In this document: piece after piece, positions 7,769-16,161 of the stretch
Numbering within the stretch: the first letter of the stretch is position 1
How the letters are laid out: the number at the start of each line of letters is the position of its first letter
Assembly (NCBI GenBank): GCA_944325435.1
Contig: CALVAC010000005.1
Span: 62,001 to 126,000, forward strand
DNA length: 64,000 nt
Origin: an uncultured Bacteroidales bacterium
GTDB taxonomy: Bacteria > Bacteroidota > Bacteroidia > Bacteroidales > UBA932
Direction of reading: 5' to 3'
Notes under the pieces: model-generated
What the model was told of the DNA's origin: nothing
The model's database searches: none
What the model saw: only the letters and a program-made list of their open reading frames with translations
Translations under genes and position numbers: made by a program

Positions 7769-10050
7769 ACAGAATGTTGATGAATATGATTTCCGCTGCG
7801 GTACTGCTGTGTACAGTCCCTGCGGCAGGACAGGCTGCATTCGGCCATTGGACGGAAGATGAAGCCGGCATGCCGGCATATCATTATACCGGAACCCTTC
7901 CTTTTGCAGCTACGGATGAATACGGCAATCCGTCCAATCTTCCTGCCGACCCTTATTTCCTGCTCGGGAACTACAGGCTGTCGCTTGTGACACATGTCAG
8001 CGGTATTTTCCAGATTGTAACGGCAGAGAGGATGTGGGCCAGAGTGAATGCGGATGAGATACTTCCCGACTATGGAAGCAACCATGCCATCCTGACCGTG
8101 GACAGTGCCGGGAGGCATGAGATTGTGGAACTTGTCGGACTCAATTCGGCAGCAGCCGATCCCGGAATTGCCTCGCGGCAGTTCGGTATCGGGTTCGCCC
8201 GCTATGACTACAGCCTCGGGAACGGGATTACGTGTACCAGACTTATTTCCGTGAGGCCTTCTGAAAGCATCAACAGCGGTTTTCCAGGCTTCCTGGTTAC
8301 TGCTGTCGTGAGGAACGGAGGGGATACCCCTGTGAAGATTTCCTACAGGGAGGGGCTGCCGGTGAACTTTGTGTGTATGGGAACGCAGATGGATCCGCCG
8401 CAGACCAGACCTTTCGGTTATTCCTGTGAAATGTCTACCGGGGGGAGAGGCAGTTATGTGGTTGCCGACATCACCGCATCCGCCAATGAATTCATGCCTG
8501 CACCGGATACGGATGGGCGTTCCAGGTATGAGACATGCCCTCCCTCTGTCTATGTATATGCCATCGGACATGGAGATACCCGTGCCGCGGCGAAGCATGA
8601 GGGAAATGTCCTGGAGGCCTCTTTCGTGGCTGAACTTGCTCCGGATGACAGCAGTATGGTCAATCTTGTCATAGGACTTGTATATGATTATGAGAAAATG
8701 TCTCCAGACAGGCAAGTCAGGGAATTCCTTGATGGGGCTGACTGGACGGATATGGCATCTGGGATGTTCGCCCGGCAGTGGAAAGCCGCCATCCCTGATT
8801 TTTCCACGGAGCAGGACAGGATTCTTCGCAGGGAAATGTACTGGAATGCTCATTTCGTGGAGGCCTCCGCAAAGTACAGCAGGTTTTTCGGTGAGACATT
8901 CATACCGCAGGGGTCGGTGTATTCATATCACGATGGGGACAATATCGCGAACAGGGACCATCTCCAGGCAGTCCTTGCAGCATGTTACACCAATCCGGCG
9001 CTCGCCAAGTCTGCAATCAGGTATGTCATGAAGCATTCCGGCCAGGATGGCCGTATTCCAAGGGGCAGCCGGGGATACGGATATGTCCCTCCTACCATAT
9101 ATCAGGAGAGCGACCAGCAGCTGTATATGTTCGATGCGGTCGCTGAATACCTGTCAGTCACCGGAGACTATGCCTTCCTTGATGAGAAGATAGTGTCCTA
9201 TCCTCCGGGGAGAGGGGCGGAATGCACTGTTCTGGAGATGCTCCGTAGATATTTCGTCTACCTGAGGGATGAGATAGGCACAGGCCCCCATGGACTTGTG
9301 AGACTTCTGAACTCTGACTGGGCGGACAGCTTTCTGCACAGATATTCTCCGAACAAGTACATTTGGAGCGCAGAGTCGCATCTGAATTCGGCTATGGCTC
9401 TTGCCGTGCTCCCGGATTTCATCGGAGCGGTAGCTGAGGCGGGAAGGGATGATACGGACGCCTTTCTTGATGCCGTGGAGCAGTACAGAACTGCGCTGGA
9501 GGATGCTTTCCTGGCTGATCTCGGGAACAGGAAGTTTTCAGCGAGGGCATATCTTGAAGGGGTGGAGATAGGAATGGACAATGTCTGCATAGAGCCACAA
9601 TGCTATCTTCTGCAGATACCTTCACTTCCTGATGACAGGAAGAGGGAGATATGGGATTATGTGAAGACCCGCATTTCCGACCCGGAGAAAACAGGCATCA
9701 GGACGAGGGAGAGACCTCTCTGGGACGGCAGACCTGAAGGGGAGGATGGCGGTATCTGGTTTTCTCTGGAATATCCCATGCTGCTCGGGGTTGCCACATT
9801 CGACCGGGAGGAAGCGAAATCACTCCTGCATAAGTTTACTTTCGACAATTTTGCAAAGACATACCCCCGCTACTGGGTAGGACACTGGACAGCTCCGGAT
9901 GAGGTCAACTCATCTCTGTACCGGAGCGGGCTGTATGCTTTCTGGCTTCCCGTACCGGACTACAGTCTCAGCTTTCAGGGGTTCTGTTCCCATCCGCACA
10001 CCTGGCCTCTGTACTGTTATTTCAAACTATATCGGGAAACCGGATTATAG
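7765..10050 (+). CDS. Secreted (alpha/alpha)6-barrel glycosidase, GH94/GH36-like
   Basis: A 761-residue protein with a signal peptide (LMNMISAAVLLCTVPAAGQA). An N-terminal beta-sandwich region is followed by a barrel domain. Around residues 380-480 it has RDHLQAVLAACYTNP, then GQDGRIPRG and ESDQQLYMFDAVAEYLSVTGDYAFLDE spread over separate helices. This is the layout of GH94 phosphorylases and related GH36/GH63 enzymes. The segment LLNSDWADSF corresponds to the GGDWNDG-like region that carries the catalytic Asp in GH94. A secreted protein is unlikely to be a phosphorylase, so a hydrolase or an undescribed family of the same clan is more probable. Overlaps the GH92 stop by 4 bases. Substrate unknown. 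Confidence 0.6.
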   Translation: MNRMLMNMISAAVLLCTVPAAGQAAFGHWTEDEAGMPAYHYTGTLPFAATDEYGNPSNLPADPYFLLGNYRLSLVTHVSGIFQIVTAERMWARVNADEILPDYGSNHAILTVDSAGRHEIVELVGLNSAAADPGIASRQFGIGFARYDYSLGNGITCTRLISVRPSESINSGFPGFLVTAVVRNGGDTPVKISYREGLPVNFVCMGTQMDPPQTRPFGYSCEMSTGGRGSYVVADITASANEFMPAPDTDGRSRYETCPPSVYVYAIGHGDTRAAAKHEGNVLEASFVAELAPDDSSMVNLVIGLVYDYEKMSPDRQVREFLDGADWTDMASGMFARQWKAAIPDFSTEQDRILRREMYWNAHFVEASAKYSRFFGETFIPQGSVYSYHDGDNIANRDHLQAVLAACYTNPALAKSAIRYVMKHSGQDGRIPRGSRGYGYVPPTIYQESDQQLYMFDAVAEYLSVTGDYAFLDEKIVSYPPGRGAECTVLEMLRRYFVYLRDEIGTGPHGLVRLLNSDWADSFLHRYSPNKYIWSAESHLNSAMALAVLPDFIGAVAEAGRDDTDAFLDAVEQYRTALEDAFLADLGNRKFSARAYLEGVEIGMDNVCIEPQCYLLQIPSLPDDRKREIWDYVKTRISDPEKTGIRTRERPLWDGRPEGEDGGIWFSLEYPMLLGVATFDREEAKSLLHKFTFDNFAKTYPRYWVGHWTAPDEVNSSLYRSGLYAFWLPVPDYSLSFQGFCSHPHTWPLYCYFKLYRETGL

Positions 10051-10101
10051 CATGAAGTTGTCATGGCCTTGCGGTATTGGATAATGATAAATGGAAACAA
10101 T

Positions 10102-12126
10102 ATGCGGTATTTTATTCTGGCGTTGCTGCTTGTTGCACCGGCATTTTCCGTGGCACAGTCCCTTGACAGGGATGATGCACTGTTTGTCGGCGCGCAGGTG
10201 TTCATTGAGCCTGGGCAGACTGACGCACAGGTGGACGGATGGTTCCGTACCCTCAGGGAGAATGGCATGGGCGTGTGCCGCATCAGAATGTTCGAATCCT
10301 ATATGGATGACGGCAGGGGAGGATATGATTTCAGCCTGTTCGACCGCGCTTTCAGGGCAGCGGAAAAGTACGGGATAAGGGTATATGCAACTCTTTTCCC
10401 CGAAACGGACAGGACAGATATCGGAGGCTGGAAGTATCCGTATGACAGCTTGCAGCTGAATGGTTTCGCAAGGTTCATAGAGGCAGTTGCAGAGCATTTC
10501 AGGGCATCCCCGGCATTGCAGGGCTGGGTGCTTCTCAATGAACCGGGACAGAGTCCTCTTCCGGATTATCCGTTCATCCGTATGGCTATGGATGACTGGA
10601 TGGAAGACAATCCCCTTCCTGATTTTACTCCAGATGGATATCCGGTGCTTGCAGATATGCGGAAAGAACGCTTCCAGATGGACATGAACACCAGGTTCCT
10701 CGGGTGGATAGCAGACAGGTTGAGGCAATATGATGATGCACATGATATACATGTCAATCCTCACGGGATATTCTCTTCGTATTCCCAATATAATCTGGCC
10801 GCATGGAGACCGTTTCTGACCAGTATGGGCGGGTCTGCGCACGCATCTTGGCATTTCGGTGATTTTGACAGACAGCAATATGCCCTGGCAATGCTGGCAA
10901 ATGCGGAAATGCTTCGTTCCGGTGCGGGAGACCTTCCGTGGTTCATGACCGAGCTGCAGGGCGGGAACAATGTATATAGCGGCGGCGTGGCGATGTGCCC
11001 GACTCCGGATGAGATTATGCAGTGGCTGTGGATTGTGGCTGGCACTGAAGGCAAGGGCGGCATATTCTGGATGCTCAACTCGCGCAGTTCAGGGCTTGAG
11101 TCTGGAGAATGGGCTTTGCTCGACTTCCGGGGAAGACCGACTCCCCGCGTGGATGCCATCCGAAAAGTCGCCGGTGCATGGGCCGCGCACAAGAATTTGC
11201 TGGGCCGGGCAAGGCTTGAGGATTCGGGGGTGGATGTGGTGTATTTCAGGGAGTCCGGCTGGGCGGAGAATCTGCTATGTCCTGAAGGGGATGACAGGTA
11301 TGAGGCCAGGCAGACCGGGGCTTCCATGAAGTCTGCAGTATCCTGTTTCAGGGCTTTGACAGAAAGGGGACTCAATGCCGGTTTCCGTTCGGCAGACGAA
11401 TATGATTTCTCTCCGGATGATTTTTCCGGAAGGACAGTGGTCATTTCCAACCAGATATGCATTCCCTGGAAATATAGGTCCCGTCTCGGGAAATTCGTCT
11501 CGGGAGGAGGAACACTTATAGTGGAAGGGTTGAGTGCATTTTATGATGAATATCTTAGGAATACCATGACTACAGGGTTTATGTTCAGGAATCTTTTCGG
11601 TTGCAGTGTCTCGGAGTTCAGAATCAGGGATTCTATATTTAATGTTATGGCTGACAGTCTCAAGCTTCCCGCGTTTCCATGGCACGGGATTCTGGAAAGT
11701 CCGCCGGAGATGGACAGGGGGACATCTGATCTGACAGTGTCGGCCGACAGGGAAGTTTCGGTACATGATTACGGCAGAGGAAAGGTCGTATGGTGTCCTT
11801 CGAACATTGCCCTCGGGGCAAGGGAGACCGGCGATTATGCCCCTCTTTCGGATTTCCTTTATGGCTCGCTTCCGGACAGGGCCGTGTCTTCCGTACGGTT
11901 TTCCGGATATCAGGACAATATACTGCTGAGAACACTGCGCTCAGGAGATGACATCATCGTAATCTGTATCAACAAGTCCGGTACCGAGCGAACAGTGACG
12001 CTTGACAATATCGCGTGCACATCCTCACCAGATGTGATTTTCAGCAGCAAGGCCTCCCTTTCCGGAACCACATCACTCACTCTTGCTCCCGAAGGCATTC
12101 TTGCCGTATGCTTTCATGCCGGGTAG
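10102..12126 (+). CDS. Secreted GH42-type beta-galactosidase-like enzyme
   Basis: The start at 10102 gives a 674-residue protein with signal peptide MRYFILALLLVAPAFSVAQ; an in-frame ATG at 10063 would bury it. The TIM-barrel domain has VLLNEPG (putative acid/base E147) and WFMTELQGG (putative nucleophile E284), the two catalytic positions of clan GH-A enzymes such as GH42. The middle domain (roughly 370-560) resembles the flavodoxin-like GH42 trimerisation domain, with VVISNQICIPWKYR and FVSGGGTLIVEG. The C-terminus is a small beta domain. Last gene of the glycan locus; co-oriented with the GH94-like gene. Activity on beta-galactosides, arabinosides or other glycosides is possible. Confidence 0.75.
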   Translation: MRYFILALLLVAPAFSVAQSLDRDDALFVGAQVFIEPGQTDAQVDGWFRTLRENGMGVCRIRMFESYMDDGRGGYDFSLFDRAFRAAEKYGIRVYATLFPETDRTDIGGWKYPYDSLQLNGFARFIEAVAEHFRASPALQGWVLLNEPGQSPLPDYPFIRMAMDDWMEDNPLPDFTPDGYPVLADMRKERFQMDMNTRFLGWIADRLRQYDDAHDIHVNPHGIFSSYSQYNLAAWRPFLTSMGGSAHASWHFGDFDRQQYALAMLANAEMLRSGAGDLPWFMTELQGGNNVYSGGVAMCPTPDEIMQWLWIVAGTEGKGGIFWMLNSRSSGLESGEWALLDFRGRPTPRVDAIRKVAGAWAAHKNLLGRARLEDSGVDVVYFRESGWAENLLCPEGDDRYEARQTGASMKSAVSCFRALTERGLNAGFRSADEYDFSPDDFSGRTVVISNQICIPWKYRSRLGKFVSGGGTLIVEGLSAFYDEYLRNTMTTGFMFRNLFGCSVSEFRIRDSIFNVMADSLKLPAFPWHGILESPPEMDRGTSDLTVSADREVSVHDYGRGKVVWCPSNIALGARETGDYAPLSDFLYGSLPDRAVSSVRFSGYQDNILLRTLRSGDDIIVICINKSGTERTVTLDNIACTSSPDVIFSSKASLSGTTSLTLAPEGILAVCFHAG

Positions 12127-12135
12127 AATCCTGTA

Positions 12136-13185
12136 TCACAGCATCTTGTCGAGCCAGTGGTAGATCAGGATAATGCGGCGGCGCAGGACCGGATAGTTGA
12201 GGGTTCTTGGAGAGTCGTAGGTCTTGTTGTTGTTGAGGGTGATGCCCGAGGTGAACATTATTGCCGGGATACCGTTGTCGACGAACGGACGCTGGTCCGA
12301 CAGCCTGTAGAAAAGCTTCGTGAAGTTTTCGCTCCCGTAATACGATTCTGATATCTCCAGTTCAGCGCCGTAGAACCTGTTGCAGAATGAGAGCCATTCC
12401 CTGGAACTTTCCGGCAGGGAGTGTCCGCCTAGCATGATGATGAAGTCTTCCCGGCCGGAAGACAGCGGAGAGAGGCTGCTGCCGATCTGGTCGATGTTCA
12501 CCATAAGCCTTATCTTGTCTTTGGAGACAGGCTTTCCGGAGACAGGGTCGGACAGTTGTTCTCCTTCAATGAGCTTCCAGAGGGCATCCGCTCCGGACAT
12601 GCTCAGTTCCTTGCCATCGAACGCCACGAATATTATGCTGGATCCGTAGACTTTGCCGAGGGTCTTCATAGATGAGAACATGTCTGCAAGAGACAGCATT
12701 GCCGCTATCCCTGACGCATTGTTGTCAGCACCGGGGAACATCCTCCCGTCGATGATCCCGATATGGTCGTAGTGCGCTCCTACTATGATATATGAGTCGG
12801 CAGGCCGTTTCCTGGACCCTGGAATCATCCCGATGATGTCATGCCCTATTCTGATGCTGTCAGGAGTGTAGAATGCCCTGGCATACGAGTCTCCGAACAT
12901 CAGCAGCCCGGCATCCCTGAATGCCCTTATTATCCCGAATGCAGCTTCTGCGCCTCCCCTCGTTCCTGTGGCCCTGCCTCCGCACAGCGAGTCACAGAAG
13001 AATTCCACCTGCCGCTGCAGCTTGCTTTCCCATACCACATTCTGCGCTGACCTCTCGTCATACAGCCCGGTCACACCGCTTCCCGTATACTGTTCATCCG
13101 TTGTCGGCACGACTCCGGATGCCAGTGCCGTTACCTGACAAGCGGCTGCCATGAAAAGCAGCATGAAGAATATTTTTTTTGCCAT
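12136..13185 (-). CDS. M28-family peptidase-like protein with altered active site
   Basis: A 349-residue secreted protein (start at 13185 gives MAKKIFFMLLFMAAAC, a signal or lipoprotein leader; an ATG at 13203 adds six residues). It has the M28 zinc-aminopeptidase framework: AHYDH near 137-141, GADNNASG near 153-160, and NIDQIG. In place of the usual GEE, which carries general base plus zinc ligand, it has DGKE, so the base Glu is Lys. The final His ligand in the YHxPxD motif is replaced: the protein reads TYDSP. It may therefore be inactive or have changed chemistry; similar DxKE variants may exist elsewhere in Bacteroidota. Divergent from the TPR gene and convergent with the GH42 gene. Confidence 0.8.
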   Translation of the reverse strand: MAKKIFFMLLFMAAACQVTALASGVVPTTDEQYTGSGVTGLYDERSAQNVVWESKLQRQVEFFCDSLCGGRATGTRGGAEAAFGIIRAFRDAGLLMFGDSYARAFYTPDSIRIGHDIIGMIPGSRKRPADSYIIVGAHYDHIGIIDGRMFPGADNNASGIAAMLSLADMFSSMKTLGKVYGSSIIFVAFDGKELSMSGADALWKLIEGEQLSDPVSGKPVSKDKIRLMVNIDQIGSSLSPLSSGREDFIIMLGGHSLPESSREWLSFCNRFYGAELEISESYYGSENFTKLFYRLSDQRPFVDNGIPAIMFTSGITLNNNKTYDSPRTLNYPVLRRRIILIYHWLDKML

Positions 13186-13213
13186 ATGGGTGGTTTCAGG
13201 CATAATAAATGTG

Positions 13214-13221
13214 TATCTTTG
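13214..13221 (+). promoter_or_regulatory. -7 promoter box for the TPR gene
   Basis: TATCTTTG matches the Bacteroidota -7 consensus TAnnTTTG. It lies about 46 bases before the ATG at 13268 and rules out the more upstream in-frame ATG at 13151. No clear -33 element is visible. Confidence 0.6.
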
Positions 13222-13267
13222 CAGTTTGCCGAGAATGTCCTTGCGGCCGGCAAAATTAGAAAAATTA

Positions 13268-15325
13268 ATGAATATTCGGAAATATCGGGTGATGCAGATG
13301 AGACATATTCTCGGAAAACTGATGCTGACGGCAGTGCTGCTGGTCTCGTGCGGGATGTGGCAGTCGTATGCTCAGTATAACAAGAATGTATTTTTCTCCC
13401 GTGGCCGTCTCTCCCTTGCCGACGGCAAGTATGCGCAGGCGATAGAGAATTTCAATGTCCTTGCCCGCCTCGACACATCCGATTACTGGACTTTCTTTTT
13501 CAGGGGGATAGCCAAATACAACCTGGGTGACATCCGCGGGGCGCAGCAGGATTTCGACAATTCTGTCCGGCTGAATCCGGTCTTCACTTCGGGCTACCAT
13601 TACAGGGCGATTGCCCTGAGCCGTTTCGGAAAATATGATGAAGCGCTGGCGGATCTGCAGCGGGCAATAGAGCTGCGTCCGGGTTTCGTAGGCCTGTATT
13701 TCAGCCGGGGAGTCACATATTTCCTTTCCCAGCAGTTCGACAAGGCTGTGAGCGATTTCGACAGGTATATCAGACAAGAGCCGAAGGATCCGTCCGCCTA
13801 TCTGAACCGGGGGGCGAGCTATCTTTTCCTCGGGGATACGCTCAAGGCTCTGGATGACTACAACAAGGCGATACGTCTTGACAGGTTCGACCCTGAGGGC
13901 TATATCAGGAGAGGGCGGCTGTATGCCACAAGAGGGGACTACAAGGATGCAATCGCGGATATGGACAAGGCGATATCGCTGGACACTACCAACACTTTCG
14001 CATATTTCAACAGGGCTATAATGCTTTATGAGCAGAAGAACTACATTGCCGCGATGGCCGATCTTAACAGGGTGCTCAAGGAAGAGCCCGGCAATGCCCT
14101 GACCCTGTATAACAGGGGGCTGATAAACGCCCAGGTAGGTGCATACGAGGATGCTCTGTCCGATATGGACAGGGTGCTGAACATCAATCCTGAGAATGTC
14201 CTGGCATATTTCAACAGGGCATCCATCTTCATTGAGATGGGCCGTTTCCAGGATGCCCTGGAGGATTATGACCGTGCGATAGAGCTGTATCCTGATTTCG
14301 CAAAGGCATATATGAACAGGTCGTATGTCAAGAGTATGCTCGGGGATATGGCCGGGTCGAGGGAGGATTACCGTATCGCCCAGGCGAAAGTGGCGGAATA
14401 CAGGGCTGCCAGCGAGAAGGATGCTGAGTCCTTTGCCGACACGACTAAAAAATACAGTTCCCTCATCGCCCTCGATGCCGATTTCGCCAAAAAGGATTTC
14501 AATGATGAACTTCTGCAGCACAGGGACATAGACATACGCCTCAAGCCGCTGTACAGGTTTGTGCTCTCTGCGGACAGGCAGGATACCAGATATGCCCTGT
14601 CGAGGGAATACGAGAATCCTCTGGTAGACAGGTTTGTCGCGGAGGCTCCTGTCCCTGTGGCCATTTCGAGTGCGGACTCTTCGGTGACGCCTGCTGTGCT
14701 GGAGAGCGCTGAGCAGGTGCTGTACGGGTCAGGTATGGATGCGGATGCGGCATGGACCAGTTTCTTCCGTGCCATATATGAGACGGAGTCGCGCCAGTTC
14801 AATTCTGCGCTTTCATATTATGACAAGGCTGCGGATTCCGATGCGAAGGATGGGATGGAGGCTCTGTACAGGGCATTCTATCTGATGAACAGGGGTGTGC
14901 TCAAGGCAGATATGATAGATTTCATATCTTCGATAGAGAGCAATGTCCAGGTGCTGACGATGGACGACACAGGGGCGACAAGGGCTAGGGTCAAGGACAG
15001 GGTGAGCCAGCAGTATGACTATTCCGGTGCGATAGCGGATATGGAACAGGCTGCGGACATCGTGAAGGATCTCCCGTACATCCATTTCGACCTCGGCAAT
15101 CTGTACTGTCTTGCGGGGGAACATATCTCATCCATTGACAGCTATACCGAGGCGATAAGGCTCTTCCCTTATATGGGGGATGCGTATTACAACAGAGGTC
15201 TTGTGCTTATCTATTTGAAGGATAAAGAGAAAGGATGTATAGACCTGTCCCGTGCGGGTGAGCTTGGAGTAGAAGAGGCATACAGTGTCATCAACAGGTA
15301 TTGCGAAGAGGAGGGGGACTTGTAA
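13268..15325 (+). CDS. Tetratricopeptide-repeat lipoprotein
   Basis: About 685 residues. The start is the first ATG after the promoter box; 13298 is an alternative. The leader TAVLLVSCGMWQSYAQ holds both a lipobox (LVSC) and a possible signal-peptidase site. At least nine consecutive TPRs run through the first ~370 residues (pattern AYFNRAxxxxxxGxYxxALxDxDRAIxLxP). A linker rich in Ala, Ser and Asp follows, and two or three more TPRs lie at the C-terminus (DLGNLYCLAGEH; GDAYYNRGLVLIYLKD). Such periplasmic TPR proteins are protein-interaction scaffolds, often with no enzyme activity. It overlaps the WalJ-type gene at TAATG, suggesting translational coupling. Confidence 0.88.
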   Translation: MNIRKYRVMQMRHILGKLMLTAVLLVSCGMWQSYAQYNKNVFFSRGRLSLADGKYAQAIENFNVLARLDTSDYWTFFFRGIAKYNLGDIRGAQQDFDNSVRLNPVFTSGYHYRAIALSRFGKYDEALADLQRAIELRPGFVGLYFSRGVTYFLSQQFDKAVSDFDRYIRQEPKDPSAYLNRGASYLFLGDTLKALDDYNKAIRLDRFDPEGYIRRGRLYATRGDYKDAIADMDKAISLDTTNTFAYFNRAIMLYEQKNYIAAMADLNRVLKEEPGNALTLYNRGLINAQVGAYEDALSDMDRVLNINPENVLAYFNRASIFIEMGRFQDALEDYDRAIELYPDFAKAYMNRSYVKSMLGDMAGSREDYRIAQAKVAEYRAASEKDAESFADTTKKYSSLIALDADFAKKDFNDELLQHRDIDIRLKPLYRFVLSADRQDTRYALSREYENPLVDRFVAEAPVPVAISSADSSVTPAVLESAEQVLYGSGMDADAAWTSFFRAIYETESRQFNSALSYYDKAADSDAKDGMEALYRAFYLMNRGVLKADMIDFISSIESNVQVLTMDDTGATRARVKDRVSQQYDYSGAIADMEQAADIVKDLPYIHFDLGNLYCLAGEHISSIDSYTEAIRLFPYMGDAYYNRGLVLIYLKDKEKGCIDLSRAGELGVEEAYSVINRYCEEEGDL

Positions 15326-16119
15326 TGGTCAGGTTCATGAGTTTTTCCAGCGGCAGCTGCGGTAACTGCTATTATCTCGGGACAGAGGAGACCGGCATAC
15401 TGATAGATGCCGGTGTGAGTGTCCGCAGGCTCAGGAAGGCTCTTGCCGCTGAGGGGTTGAGCGAGGATTCTTTCGGGGCGGTGCTTGTCACGCATGACCA
15501 TCAGGACCATATACGCCATCTGGACAAGTTCTGCCAGTATCTGTACAAGCCGGTGTATGCCACCGCAGAACTTCACAGGGCGCTTGCTCTGCGCAAGTCC
15601 ACGCAGGGCATCATAGCCGGATACAGGGAAGTGCTCGGTTCCGGCAAATGGAATGATATCGACGGGATACTGGTCAGATATTTTGTCGTGCCTCATGATG
15701 CGACCCAGACTGTAGGCTATGCCATCAGTATAGCAGGCTGCCGTTTCGTGATAATGACTGACATTGGCAGGATGACAGATGAGGCGGTCGCGCTTGCCCG
15801 ACAGGCTGATACCGTCGTGATAGAATCCAACTATGACTTGGACATGCTTATGGGAGGACCGTACACATACGACCTGAAAATGAGGATAGTGCAGGGACAC
15901 GGTCATCTGAGCAACGATGAATGTGCGGATGCCATCCGCCGTTTCATCCATCCAGGACTTCGGAACATTTTCCTGTGTCATCTGAGCGAGCATAACAATA
16001 CGCCGCAGATTGCGTTCGACTGCGCAGCCGGGGCCATCCGTGCCTCCTGTGGCTCCTGTCCTGCTCCGTCACTGCGCTGTCTTCCCAGGCGTACCCCTTC
16101 TTCCCTGTTTGTGCTGTAA
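15325..16119 (+). CDS. WalJ/YycJ-type metallo-beta-lactamase-fold hydrolase
   Basis: A 264-residue MBL-fold protein starting at the ATG that overlaps the TPR stop codon (TAATG). It shows SFSSGSCGNCYYLG at the N-terminus, the metal motif THDHQDH, VVPHDA, IMTDIGRM, ESNYD and a late CHLSEHN. The order is that of YycJ/WalJ (VicX) proteins, which act as 5'-3' exonucleases or in cell-wall regulation in Firmicutes and are widespread in Bacteroidota with undefined roles. The C-terminus LPRRTPSSLFVL is also family-like. The real start is 15325 rather than the upstream TTG at 15301. Confidence 0.85.
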   Translation: MVRFMSFSSGSCGNCYYLGTEETGILIDAGVSVRRLRKALAAEGLSEDSFGAVLVTHDHQDHIRHLDKFCQYLYKPVYATAELHRALALRKSTQGIIAGYREVLGSGKWNDIDGILVRYFVVPHDATQTVGYAISIAGCRFVIMTDIGRMTDEAVALARQADTVVIESNYDLDMLMGGPYTYDLKMRIVQGHGHLSNDECADAIRRFIHPGLRNIFLCHLSEHNNTPQIAFDCAAGAIRASCGSCPAPSLRCLPRRTPSSLFVL

Positions 16120-16161
16120 TGCCTGCTGTTCATTTTTAAAAATCACATAAACTGTATTTGA

